A stretch of DNA of 64,000 nt, taken from contig NZ_KB905414.1 in the NCBI RefSeq assembly GCF_000379465.1, positions 307,342 through 371,341 on the forward strand, in the 5' to 3' direction. Each line of letters opens with the position of its first letter. Position 1 is the stretch's first letter. Source of the DNA: Sciscionella marina DSM 45152. GTDB taxonomy: Bacteria; Actinomycetota; Actinomycetes; Mycobacteriales; Pseudonocardiaceae. Shown here one piece after another: positions 16,057 to 24,017 of this stretch. A program made the position numbers and the translations under genes. The notes beneath the pieces were generated by a model. The model ran no database searches. It was not told the DNA's origin and saw only the letters and a list, made by a program, of their open reading frames with translations.

Positions 16057-18116
16057 TGCGATGGCGCTCCTTTCTTGGCCTCGCATGGCCCGATCGCGGT
16101 GCACAGGCGCAGCGCGTCGAGCACGGCGGCGTGGATATTGCGGCTGGTGACCGCGTCACCGATACGGAAAAGGGCGAACTCGCCCGCGGGGTTGGCCACG
16201 ATGTGCTGTTCCGTTCCGGCGAGCAGCGCGGTGTGGTCGACCTCGCCGAGATTGGCGGATTCGGGAAGCAGTGCGAAATACAGTTCGTCATTGGGCAGGG
16301 TGCCGCGTTCGGTGACGACCCGGTCCACGGTGATTTCATGTTCGTGTTCGGCGTACTCGCTGCGCAGCCGGGCACGTAGCCGACCTTCGGCACGGCGGAC
16401 CGCGACCAGTCGTTCGGCGAGCGTGGTGGTCACCCCGTGTTCGGCGAACACCTTCAGGTAGCCGGGGGCGATCATCGCGCCCACATCCGGGGCAAGGGCG
16501 CGTTCCGGGGTCGCGTACCGCACCCGCGCCCCGGCGTTTGCGAGCACCTCGGCCGCGTCCAGTGCCTGGTTGGCGCCGTGCTCGTCGTACACGAGCACGT
16601 CCCCGGCCGCCTGGGTTCCGCCGCTGAGCACATCCCAGGTGTCCTCGATGAGTTCGCCGCCCTCGCCGAGGAATGCCCGTGCCGGGCTGCCTCCGGTCGC
16701 GAGGATCACCGTGTCGGGCCGTTCGGCGCGGATGTCCTCGGGTTCGGCGAGCATCCCGAACCGCAGCCGCACCCCGGCCTGTTTCGCCTCCCGCACCCGC
16801 CAGTCCACGATGCCGAGCAGATCGCGCCTGCGCGGGGAGCGCGCGGCGAGCAACAGCTGCCCGCCCGGTTCCTGACCCGCTTCGAACAACACCACCTCGT
16901 GACCGCGCCCGCCGAGCACCCGCGCCGCTTCGAGCCCGGCAGGGCCCGCCCCGACCACCACGATCCGGCGCGGCGCACCGTGGATCGGGCTCAGCTCGTG
17001 CGGCAGGGTGCCTTCCCGCCCGGTTGCCGGGTTGTGCACGCATTTCGCGGCGCCGTCCGAATAGATCGCGTCAAGGCAGTAGCTCGCCCCGACACAGGGG
17101 CGGATCCGGTCCTCCTGCCCGGCGCGGATCTTCGCCACCAGATGCGGATCGGCGAGGTGCGCCCTGGTCATCCCGACCAGGTCCAGCATGCCTTCGGCGA
17201 CCGCGTGCCGTGCGGTGGCCACGTCCGCGATGCGGGCGGCGTGCATGACCGGGATACCGAGCTCGCGTTTGACGGCGGCGGTGAACTCCAGGAACGGTGC
17301 GGACGGTGCGCCCATCGGCGGGATCACCCTGGCCAGCGCGGCATCGCTGTCGATCGTGCCCTTGATGGTGCTCAGGAAATCGATTCCGTCCGCCAGATAA
17401 CAGCGCGCGGCGGCGAGCCCTTCGGCCAGCGGCAGCCCGCCGGCGCAGGATTCGTCCAGTGCCATCCGGATTCCCACGATGAACTCCGGCCCCACCGCGG
17501 CCCGTACCGCCGTGATCACCCTGCGCGGGAAGGCCATCCGTTCCTCGAGCGAGCCGCCGTCCGGATTGGTGCGCGGGGAAAGGAAGGAGTCCAGGAGATG
17601 CCCGTAGGACTGCAGTTCGATCCCGTCCAGCCCGGCCGCCACGCAGCGCTGTGCGGCACTGACGTAGTCCGCGAGGATCCGTTCCAGATCCCACGGTTCG
17701 GCGATCTTGGGCACGCTGCGGTGCGCGGGTTCACGCTGCGGTGAGGGGTGCACCAGCGGCAGCCAGTCCCCGGTGAAGTTGCTCGACCGCCTGCCGAGAT
17801 GGGTCACCTGGCACATCACCGCGGTCCCGTGCTCGTGCACCGCATCGGTCAGCTCGCGCAGCCAGGGCACGATCTCATCGCGGTGCAGCTGCAGATTGCC
17901 GAAGGCCGGTGGACTGTCCCGGGAAACGACCGCCGAGCCGCCGATCATCGTCAGCCCGACCCCGCCGCGCGCCTTCTCCACGTGATAACGCCGGTACCGG
18001 CCCTTCGGCAGCCCGTCCTCGCTGTAGGCCGGTTCGTGCGAGGTGCTCACGATCCGGTTCGCCAGGCGCAACCGGCGAAGGTGATAGGGACGCAGCAGCG
18101 GGTCGTCTTCACGCAT
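16053..18116 (-). CDS. DgcA/StcD-like FMN-FAD oxidoreductase (dimethylglycine or N-methylproline demethylase)
   Basis: 687 residues: an N-terminal old-yellow-enzyme TIM barrel (1-370), an iron-sulfur segment with Cys341, Cys347 and Cys359 (CVGASYC, then CVHNPATGRE), and a C-terminal FAD/NAD domain (VVVGAGPAG at 386-394). The canonical second cysteine of the 4Fe-4S motif is alanine, as I recall for DgcA-type proteins. It would remove the next methyl after the Rieske step. First gene of the operon; the next two follow by 4-base overlaps. Confidence 0.87.
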   Translation of the reverse strand: MREDDPLLRPYHLRRLRLANRIVSTSHEPAYSEDGLPKGRYRRYHVEKARGGVGLTMIGGSAVVSRDSPPAFGNLQLHRDEIVPWLRELTDAVHEHGTAVMCQVTHLGRRSSNFTGDWLPLVHPSPQREPAHRSVPKIAEPWDLERILADYVSAAQRCVAAGLDGIELQSYGHLLDSFLSPRTNPDGGSLEERMAFPRRVITAVRAAVGPEFIVGIRMALDESCAGGLPLAEGLAAARCYLADGIDFLSTIKGTIDSDAALARVIPPMGAPSAPFLEFTAAVKRELGIPVMHAARIADVATARHAVAEGMLDLVGMTRAHLADPHLVAKIRAGQEDRIRPCVGASYCLDAIYSDGAAKCVHNPATGREGTLPHELSPIHGAPRRIVVVGAGPAGLEAARVLGGRGHEVVLFEAGQEPGGQLLLAARSPRRRDLLGIVDWRVREAKQAGVRLRFGMLAEPEDIRAERPDTVILATGGSPARAFLGEGGELIEDTWDVLSGGTQAAGDVLVYDEHGANQALDAAEVLANAGARVRYATPERALAPDVGAMIAPGYLKVFAEHGVTTTLAERLVAVRRAEGRLRARLRSEYAEHEHEITVDRVVTERGTLPNDELYFALLPESANLGEVDHTALLAGTEQHIVANPAGEFALFRIGDAVTSRNIHAAVLDALRLCTAIGPCEAKKGAPSQ

Positions 18117-18215
18117 GCCGACCAGTGTCGGGCCAATCCGATGGTGCGGAAAAGCGAATGCTCGGCAACGGTACCGTGCAACGCCGGTACAAGATCGACA
18201 ATGCCGAAATTCTCG

Positions 18216-18625
18216 TCACGCTCGGTCGAGGCTCGCGCGATCAGTCGCGGGGGACAGTCGTTTCGACCGCACCGTACGACCTTCCACGCGGTCCGGCAGC
18301 AGCCCCATGGCCGTGGTGCCCATGTCGAACATCGAAGACCGCACCGTGGTCAGCGGAACCGGCATGTCCCCTGCGACGGAAATGTCGTTGTAACCGATGA
18401 CCGCGACATCGGCGCCGGGGCGCAGCCCGTGTTCCCGCAACGCCCCCATGCCCCCGATGGCCGCACTGTCGTTGACGGCGAAGATCGCGGTAGGACAGGG
18501 GAGCCTGGCGAGCAGTTCCGCCCCGGCCACGTCCCCGCCCTGGGTGTCGAACGGCGAGTGCAGCACGTAGTCGTCCGGGATCGGGAACCCCTCGACCTCG
18601 AAGTGTTTGCGAAACCCTCTCGTCC
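18216..18625 (-). pseudogene. LacI family regulator remnant (C-terminal half only)
   Basis: About 135 residues match the end of a LacI/GalR sensor domain: TRGFRKHFEVEGFPIPDDYV, then CPTAIFAVNDSAAIGGMGAL, then AVIGYNDISVAGDMPVPLTTV. The DNA-binding domain and first half of the sensor are absent; upstream the DNA switches to a short-chain dehydrogenase fragment on the opposite strand. Residues after PLTTVRSSMFDMGT also lose the usual C-terminus. A broken gene, not a functional repressor. Confidence 0.7.
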
Positions 18626-18650
18626 GCTCCACTCCGGTACTCGCGTGCGG

Positions 18651-18830
18651 CTCACCGGCGACAACGGACTCGAAGGCAAGGTCGCGATCATCACCGGGGC
18701 CGCCAGCGGCACCGGACGCGCGCTCGGGCTGGCCTACGCGTGAGCGGGCGCGATCAGTGTGCTCGGCTACCACCCCGGGGCGACCCCGCATCCAGTATAT
18801 CGGTTCCCGGAGGCGTCAAAACCGTTCGCG
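18651..18830 (+). pseudogene. short-chain dehydrogenase N-terminal remnant
   Basis: The frame reads LEGKVAIITGAASGTGRALG, the Rossmann start of an SDR with the T-G-x3-G-x-G cofactor motif. After LAYA an in-frame TGA (18741-18743) interrupts, and the same frame continues AGAISVLGYHPG before similarity fades. No start codon with a ribosome site and no catalytic Tyr/Lys are present. It abuts the LacI remnant in the opposite orientation, a junction left by a rearrangement. Confidence 0.6.
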
Positions 18831-18933
18831 AAAATCTGTGGATAACCTGGAGCGCTGTGGATAGTTTGGCATACACGAGCTTTTCTACCTCTTTGTACTT
18901 GAGCACGAAACCTAGCTTTCCGGGCATTTTCAT

Positions 18934-18969
18934 TTGATCATTCACATTATTTTCTGCTATCATTTATTC
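18934..18969 (+). promoter_or_regulatory. promoter of the DUF222/HNH gene, probably leaderless
   Basis: TTGATC (18934-18939), an 18-base spacer and TATCAT (18958-18963) resemble a -35/-10 pair. The ATG at 18970 is 7 bases after the -10, leaving no room for a ribosome binding site. The surrounding 100 bases are much richer in A+T than the window. Confidence 0.5.
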
Positions 18970-20139
18970 ATGAACACTGGGGATGATGAAAGTAAACTTC
19001 TGAATCGGTTGTGCGCGTATGATCGTATGCAGGCCGCTTTTGATGCCGCTGTTCTGGATCACACATATGCGCTGTGGCGTGAACAGTGTCGGCATGTCGA
19101 CGATTATCCGCTGGAGTCGGTGATCGAGGAGATGCGGCTGGTGCGCAATATTCCACGCGGCCGGGCGATCGATACCGCGGAGACCGCGATCTTTCTGCAC
19201 GAGCACATGCCGGAAGCACTGGCATGCATGCGCGAGGGACTGTGGAGTTTGTTTCACGCCTCGAAAGCACGGGAAATACTCGAATCCCTTCCAGGGGAAG
19301 CACTAGCGGCAGCGGATTCCCGGATCACTGAGCGGTTGCGCGATAAGGGGCGGCCTCGGGAATGGGTTCGGTATGTGCGGCATCTCGCGGACGGGCTGGC
19401 TCCGGAAGCGAAGGCTGCTCGCATCGCAGCGGCGCGGGCGAGCAGATATGTGTCGTTCCAGGACGACGGGGACGGTACCGGCACCCTGTTCGCCCGGCTG
19501 CCCAGTGAAGACCTGGCCGCCTGCCAGACACGGGTCGACAAGATCGTGCGCTCATTACGCGGGCGTGGCGACTCGCGCACCCTCGACCAGCTCCGCGCCG
19601 ATGTGGTCACCGACCTGTTGACCGGGCGCGACCAGCATTCTGGGGTTCGGGTCGTACTCAACGTCCACGTCCCACTTGGCGTCGCCCTCGAAATCAGCGA
19701 GGAGTACTGCCGCATCAACGGACACGGTGAGATACCCGCCCACACGGCACAAGCCATGCTCGCCGATCCGCGCAACGCGGTCCGTAAAGTCCTCACCGAT
19801 CCAGACACCGGCGTCATCCGCGGCCTGGGACGACGCCGGTACCGGCCCAGCAACCGACAACGCGAATACGTTCGCCTCCGCGACCAACACTGCAAGGCCC
19901 CCGGCTGCTGCCGACCCATCGCGGAGATCGATCACATCCAAGCCTGGGCCGAGCAGGGCACAACAGACCCGCACAACCTCCAGGGCCTGTGCCGACTTGA
20001 CCACAAACTCAAATCCGTCCCCGGCTGGCACCACACACTCGACCACCGCACCGGCGAACTCGAAGTCACCACACCGAGCGGACACACCTATCGCAACGAC
20101 ATGGCCGATGATGCACACGATGAGGGTCTATCGCGATAG
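18970..20139 (+). CDS. DUF222/HNH endonuclease domain protein (13E12-type repeat family)
   Basis: 389 residues. The N-terminal helical part fits DUF222. The C-terminal HNH nuclease has Cys308, Cys313/314, the Asp321-His322 core of EIDHIQAW, Asn336, Cys341 and His345 (CKAPGCCRPI, then HNLQGLCRLDHK). Such genes occur in many copies in actinobacteria; in M. tuberculosis the related 13E12 repeats serve as the phiRv1 integration site. The first half is clearly lower in GC than its neighbours and the flanks are gene remnants, so recent acquisition is likely. Function unknown beyond DNA cleavage by analogy. Confidence 0.85.
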   Translation: MNTGDDESKLLNRLCAYDRMQAAFDAAVLDHTYALWREQCRHVDDYPLESVIEEMRLVRNIPRGRAIDTAETAIFLHEHMPEALACMREGLWSLFHASKAREILESLPGEALAAADSRITERLRDKGRPREWVRYVRHLADGLAPEAKAARIAAARASRYVSFQDDGDGTGTLFARLPSEDLAACQTRVDKIVRSLRGRGDSRTLDQLRADVVTDLLTGRDQHSGVRVVLNVHVPLGVALEISEEYCRINGHGEIPAHTAQAMLADPRNAVRKVLTDPDTGVIRGLGRRRYRPSNRQREYVRLRDQHCKAPGCCRPIAEIDHIQAWAEQGTTDPHNLQGLCRLDHKLKSVPGWHHTLDHRTGELEVTTPSGHTYRNDMADDAHDEGLSR

Positions 20140-20159
20140 CGGTTCACCGCCCGCGTTCG

Positions 20160-20447
20160 TCAGCAGGTTTCGGCGACTGGGAATCGGTCGCGGTGGGTCG
20201 CGCAGAGTTCCCAGATGGCATTCCGCACGCTTTCGTCCAGAACGGCGTCCGGCCACCGGGTGGGGATGATCCTCTTGTCGAAGTAGGTACTGCTGGTTTC
20301 CCGGACCACGGGACCGGACGCGCGATAGACGCTGGATCGGGTGGCCTCGAGCAAGGTCCGGTGGTCGTACCTGACCGGCATCGCGAGACGCAGCACGATC
20401 GGACATGCGAGACGCGGGCAGGTGTCGATGGTGAGGCTCTTGTTCAT
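20160..20447 (-). CDS. hypothetical protein (doubtful)
   Basis: An open frame of 95 codons with reasonable codon use (MNKSLTIDTC to HRDRFPVAETC). I recognise no domain, signal peptide or membrane segment. Its start is antisense to the first codons of the decayed quinone oxidoreductase, and the area is full of gene remnants. It could be a short gene, a fragment or chance. It is the only candidate in the 300 bases between the HNH gene and the oxidoreductase. Confidence 0.25.
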   Translation of the reverse strand: MNKSLTIDTCPRLACPIVLRLAMPVRYDHRTLLEATRSSVYRASGPVVRETSSTYFDKRIIPTRWPDAVLDESVRNAIWELCATHRDRFPVAETC

Positions 20448-21402
20448 CGCCGTTACGAGGCGGCCCCCGTGCCCGAGCCGGGGCCGGGCCAGCTGCTTGT
20501 CCGGGTGCACGCGGTCGGCGTCAACCCTCCCGACTGGTATACGCGCGAGGGCATGCCCGACGTGCCGGCCGAGCTGAAGCCACCGGTCGAGCTGCCCCTG
20601 ATTCCGGGGACCGACATCCCAGGCGTCCTCGCGGCGACCGGTGCCGGCGTCGAGGGCTTCGCGTCGGCGACGAGGTGTTCGGCCTGCTGAACTTCCCGCT
20701 CTCCTTGCAGGGCAACGCCTACACCGAGTACGTCGCCGCGTCGGCGGCGGACTTCGCGCACAAACCGGCCGGCGTCGACCACGAACACGCCACGGCCGTG
20801 GCCATGTCGGGGCTGACGGCGTGGCAGTTCCTGATCGAGCTCGGCCACGACTTCCCCTCGCCGTTCCAGCACGCCCAGCACCGCCCGATGGCGCTCGGCG
20901 CCGAGAGCACGGTCCTGGTCAACGGCGCCGCGGGCGGCGTCGGGCACCTCGCGCTACAGCTCGCCAAGTGGCAAGGCGCCCTGGCCATCGCCGTCGCGTC
21001 CGGCGTCCATGAAGCGTTCCTGCGTGACCTCGGCGCCGACGAAGTCATCGACTACACAACGGACCGCTCTGAGGAGGTCACTCAGGATGTCGACCTCGTC
21101 CTGGATCGCGTTGGCGGACCGCAGAGTAAGCGCTTCCTCAAGACGGTCAAGCGCGGCGGCTCCCTTCACCCGGTCTACTTCGGCGAGTTCGACGACGAGG
21201 AGAACGCGAGGCTGGGTATCACGGTGACGGCCGCGCAGGTCCGATCGAGCGGCGCGCACCTGGTCAAGATCGGCTGCCTGCTCGAAGACGGTACCCTCCG
21301 CGTCGCGATCGACAGCGGCTTCCCGCTCGAGGACGCCCAGGCCGCGCAGGACCGAGCAGCGCGGGGCACCTCCAGGGCAAGATCGTGCTCACCGTCGCAT
21401 GA
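20430..21402 (+). pseudogene. NADP-dependent quinone oxidoreductase/zinc-type alcohol dehydrogenase, twice frameshifted
   Basis: Three reading-frame pieces join into one MDR-superfamily protein. The first has ALVHRRYEAAPVPEPGPGQL and VGVNPPDWYTREG. One missing base near 20661 (the frame should read GVEGFAVGDEVFGLL) moves it to the second, with VNGAAGGVGHLALQLA as cofactor motif and LGADEVIDY. A second missing base near 21367 moves it to the true end GHLQGKIVLTVA and TGA. There is also no convincing start codon. Unless these are sequencing errors the gene is dead. The family reduces quinones or enones with NADPH. Confidence 0.8.
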
Positions 21403-21539
21403 GCCCGGCAGAGCGGCTCGCCCTCCACGAAACGCCCCATCGCCGGACGCGAGGCGATCCTGGAGTTCCCGCGTAGGCCGCGGAAACCGGGCAGCGGCGG
21501 CACCACCCGACCAACGTCGTCACCCGTAAGAGACACGCC

Positions 21540-23231
21540 CTACCCGAAGGCCTCCGCGAGCCACCAGGCCCCGCCGTCCTCGGCGATCTTGGCGTCCACC
21601 ACGAGCGGCCCGCCCGGCCCGGCAGCGAGCCAGCCCCGCACCGCGTCCAGGTCGCTGCGGGCACGCACGGTGACCCCTTCGGCGCCGAATCCGCGCGCAA
21701 TGGCGGCGATGTCGGTGTCCGGGAACCGCACGGTGTCCAGATCGGATCCACCACCGCTGTGCCCGTTACCGCTGTGTCCATTACCGCTGTGTCCATTACC
21801 GCTGTGCCCCTTGCCGAAGTGGTGCACCTCGGCACCATAGGCGGCGTCGTTGTAGACCATGATGAGCATCGGGATCCTCAGTCGCACCACGGTTTCCAGT
21901 TCGGCCACGGCCATGTGGAATCCACCGTCGCCGAGCGCGGCCACCGGGATGCGGTCCGGGCGGGCGAGTGCGGAACCGATCGCGGTGGCCAGCCCGAGCC
22001 CGATCGACTGGAAGGCTTGGGTGAAACAGAAGCCGTATTCGTCGGGTACCCGCAGATACGCGCTGGGATATCCCATGAAGTTGCCGGAGTCGATGGACAC
22101 GATGCGCTCGGCGGGCAGTAGTTCGTCGAGCGCGATGCTCAGGGTGCGCGGATCGATCCGGCCCGCCGCGGTGATCTCGGGATACGGTTCGGCGCCGACC
22201 CAGCCGCTCTCCGCGAGGCGCGCGCGGATCTCCTCGGTGCGGTACCCACTCGCCCGGTGGCCGCGCGCGCCGAGCTCGGTACGCAGATCCGCGCAGGTGC
22301 TCACCACATCTCCGAGCACCGCGAGCGCCACCGGGAAGTACGCGCCGAACGCCGACTGTTCCACGTCGACATGCACGATTTCAGCTTGCGCGCCAAGCAG
22401 TTTGCCGTGCCGTGTCGTCCAGTTGTTCAGCGCGGCACCCCAGCCGACGATCAGGTCGGCCTCCGCGATCAGTTCCGCGGTGAGCGTTCCGGAGAATCCG
22501 CCGGAAATCCCGAGCGCGAAGGGATCCCCGGTGAAGAGCCCGTTCGCGACGGCCGAGGTGGCCAGCAGGGCACCGCTTTCCTCCGCGAGCGCGCGCAGTC
22601 CCGCCCCGGAACCACGCGCGCCCCGCCCGGCGATGAACACGGGCCGGTCCGCCGCGGCGAGCAGATCGGCGAGGGCGGTGACCGATTCCGCCGCCGGGCG
22701 GACGGATTCCGGGGCGGCCACGGTATTCGGCTCCGGTTCGGGCACCGATCCGGCCTGCACATCGGTGGGCACGCTGAGCACAACGGTGCGGCGCTGCTCG
22801 AGCGCGGTGCGGCAGGCGCGAACGGTGTCCGCCTTGGCGCTCGCGACCGAGTGCACGCGTTCGGCGACCGCACCGACCGCGCGCACCATGGCGTCCTGAT
22901 CGATGCGGAAATTCGAGCGGACCGCGGAATCGGGCGTGTCCGCGGTGAGCACGAGCATCGGGGTCCTGCTCTTGGCCGCTTCACCGATCCCGGTGACCGC
23001 ATTGCTGAGCCCGCAGCCCTGATGCGTGGTCACGACCGCGAGCCGTTCGGTCATCCGCGCGTACGCATCGGCCATCGTCGCCGCACCCATCTCATGGCGC
23101 GCCGCGGTGAACGGAACCCCTTCGGACCGCAAGGCGTTCGTCAGCGCGAAATTCCCGCTCCCGATCACGCCGAATGCCTGCCCCGCACCGGATCCGGCGA
23201 TCACCCGGGCGATCAGTTCCGCGACGTTCAT
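21540..23231 (-). CDS. thiamine-diphosphate-dependent decarboxylase/synthase (benzoylformate decarboxylase-acetolactate synthase group)
   Basis: 563 residues with the three ThDP-enzyme domains. The cofactor glutamate is Glu47 (AARHEMGAATMADAYAR), and the ThDP/Mg motif starts GDG (434-436) and ends YND (460-462). Just after it a low-complexity insert, residues 474-493, repeats NGHSG four times from a 15-bp DNA repeat. Family members decarboxylate 2-keto acids. The ATG overlaps the cyclase gene by 4 bases; partners suggest an aryl or indole-derived keto acid as substrate (inference). Confidence 0.85.
   Translation of the reverse strand: MNVAELIARVIAGSGAGQAFGVIGSGNFALTNALRSEGVPFTAARHEMGAATMADAYARMTERLAVVTTHQGCGLSNAVTGIGEAAKSRTPMLVLTADTPDSAVRSNFRIDQDAMVRAVGAVAERVHSVASAKADTVRACRTALEQRRTVVLSVPTDVQAGSVPEPEPNTVAAPESVRPAAESVTALADLLAAADRPVFIAGRGARGSGAGLRALAEESGALLATSAVANGLFTGDPFALGISGGFSGTLTAELIAEADLIVGWGAALNNWTTRHGKLLGAQAEIVHVDVEQSAFGAYFPVALAVLGDVVSTCADLRTELGARGHRASGYRTEEIRARLAESGWVGAEPYPEITAAGRIDPRTLSIALDELLPAERIVSIDSGNFMGYPSAYLRVPDEYGFCFTQAFQSIGLGLATAIGSALARPDRIPVAALGDGGFHMAVAELETVVRLRIPMLIMVYNDAAYGAEVHHFGKGHSGNGHSGNGHSGNGHSGGGSDLDTVRFPDTDIAAIARGFGAEGVTVRARSDLDAVRGWLAAGPGGPLVVDAKIAEDGGAWWLAEAFG
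21753..21812. repeat. 15-bp tandem repeat, four copies, inside the ThDP enzyme gene
   Basis: Units start at 21753, 21768, 21783 and 21798. The middle two are identical (ACCGCTGTGTCCATT) and the outer two differ at two positions or fewer. Being a multiple of three, the array keeps the frame and encodes a Gly/His/Ser/Asn-rich loop. Copy number is likely to vary between strains by slippage. Confidence 0.95.
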
Positions 23232-24001
23232 GCCCGCCCCACCAGGGCGAGCGCGCGCGCCGGGCTCCCGGAACCGCCCACGATCGGCAGCGGGCTCACC
23301 ACCACGACGGCACCGGTCGCGGGAACCCGGGAAAGGTTCTGCAATTGGGTGAGGCCGTATTTCCCGGCACCGAGCAGCAGATCGTGGCAGGGAAACGGCG
23401 GATCGAGTTCGAACCCGCGTCCGGCATCGGTGCCCACGGTCTCCACCCCCACCCCGGCGATCGATGATTCGGCGAGATAACGCGCGCATTCCGGGTCGAT
23501 TCCCGGAGTGTGCGAACCGTTCTCGTCGCTGTTCAGGAATTCCTCGGTGTCTCCGGACCGCGCGTCCCACCCGGTCCGGTAGAGCAGCCAGCCGCCTTCG
23601 GGAAGGGCGCCGTGCTCCGCCTCGAATGCGTGCACATCCTCGGTGGTGAGCAGGAAATCCGGATCCGCGGCCGCTTTCCCGGACACGTCCAGCACGACCG
23701 CGGGCCCGACCATGGAGCCGAGCGGCATTCCCGCGATGTCCGTGCCGTCCTTCCCGGAGTACCAGTGCACCGGCGCGTCCACATGGGTACCGGAATGCTC
23801 ACTGGTGTGGATGTTGTTGTGATACCAGCGAGGTCCGCGGTCGTCGTAGCGGCTGACCTCTTCGAGCTCGAAGCCGAGCGTATTGGCGAACGGTTCGGGA
23901 AGCCGGAGGATCGGCGTCCCGGAATGCAACCGTGCGGTGAGGTCCACGACCTCGACGGAGCCGCCACGCAATGCGGCGGACAGTTCGGTCAACACCGACA
24001 T
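23228..24001 (-). CDS. cyclase family protein (KynB/isatin-hydrolase-like metal hydrolase)
   Basis: 257 residues of the putative-cyclase fold. The metal site H69-S-G-T-H73-V-D75-A-P-V-H79 matches the HxGTHxDxPxH motif of isatin hydrolase and kynurenine formamidase, which open cyclic amides or N-formyl compounds using Mn or Zn. The ATG follows GGAGG. It lies between a flavin monooxygenase and a ThDP enzyme in one operon, consistent with hydrolysis of a ring amide to a 2-keto acid. Confidence 0.87.
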   Translation of the reverse strand: MSVLTELSAALRGGSVEVVDLTARLHSGTPILRLPEPFANTLGFELEEVSRYDDRGPRWYHNNIHTSEHSGTHVDAPVHWYSGKDGTDIAGMPLGSMVGPAVVLDVSGKAAADPDFLLTTEDVHAFEAEHGALPEGGWLLYRTGWDARSGDTEEFLNSDENGSHTPGIDPECARYLAESSIAGVGVETVGTDAGRGFELDPPFPCHDLLLGAGKYGLTQLQNLSRVPATGAVVVVSPLPIVGGSGSPARALALVGRA

Positions 24002-24017
24002 GGACAGCCTCCAGTTC

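Noticed and set aside
18970..20139. Homing endonuclease or group I intron
   Set aside because: The HNH gene is a DUF222-type free gene with its own promoter; no intron core or interrupted host gene could be joined across it.
21753..21812. Possible CRISPR-like array
   Set aside because: Units are 15 bp, directly adjacent with no spacers, and in frame within a gene; a simple tandem repeat.
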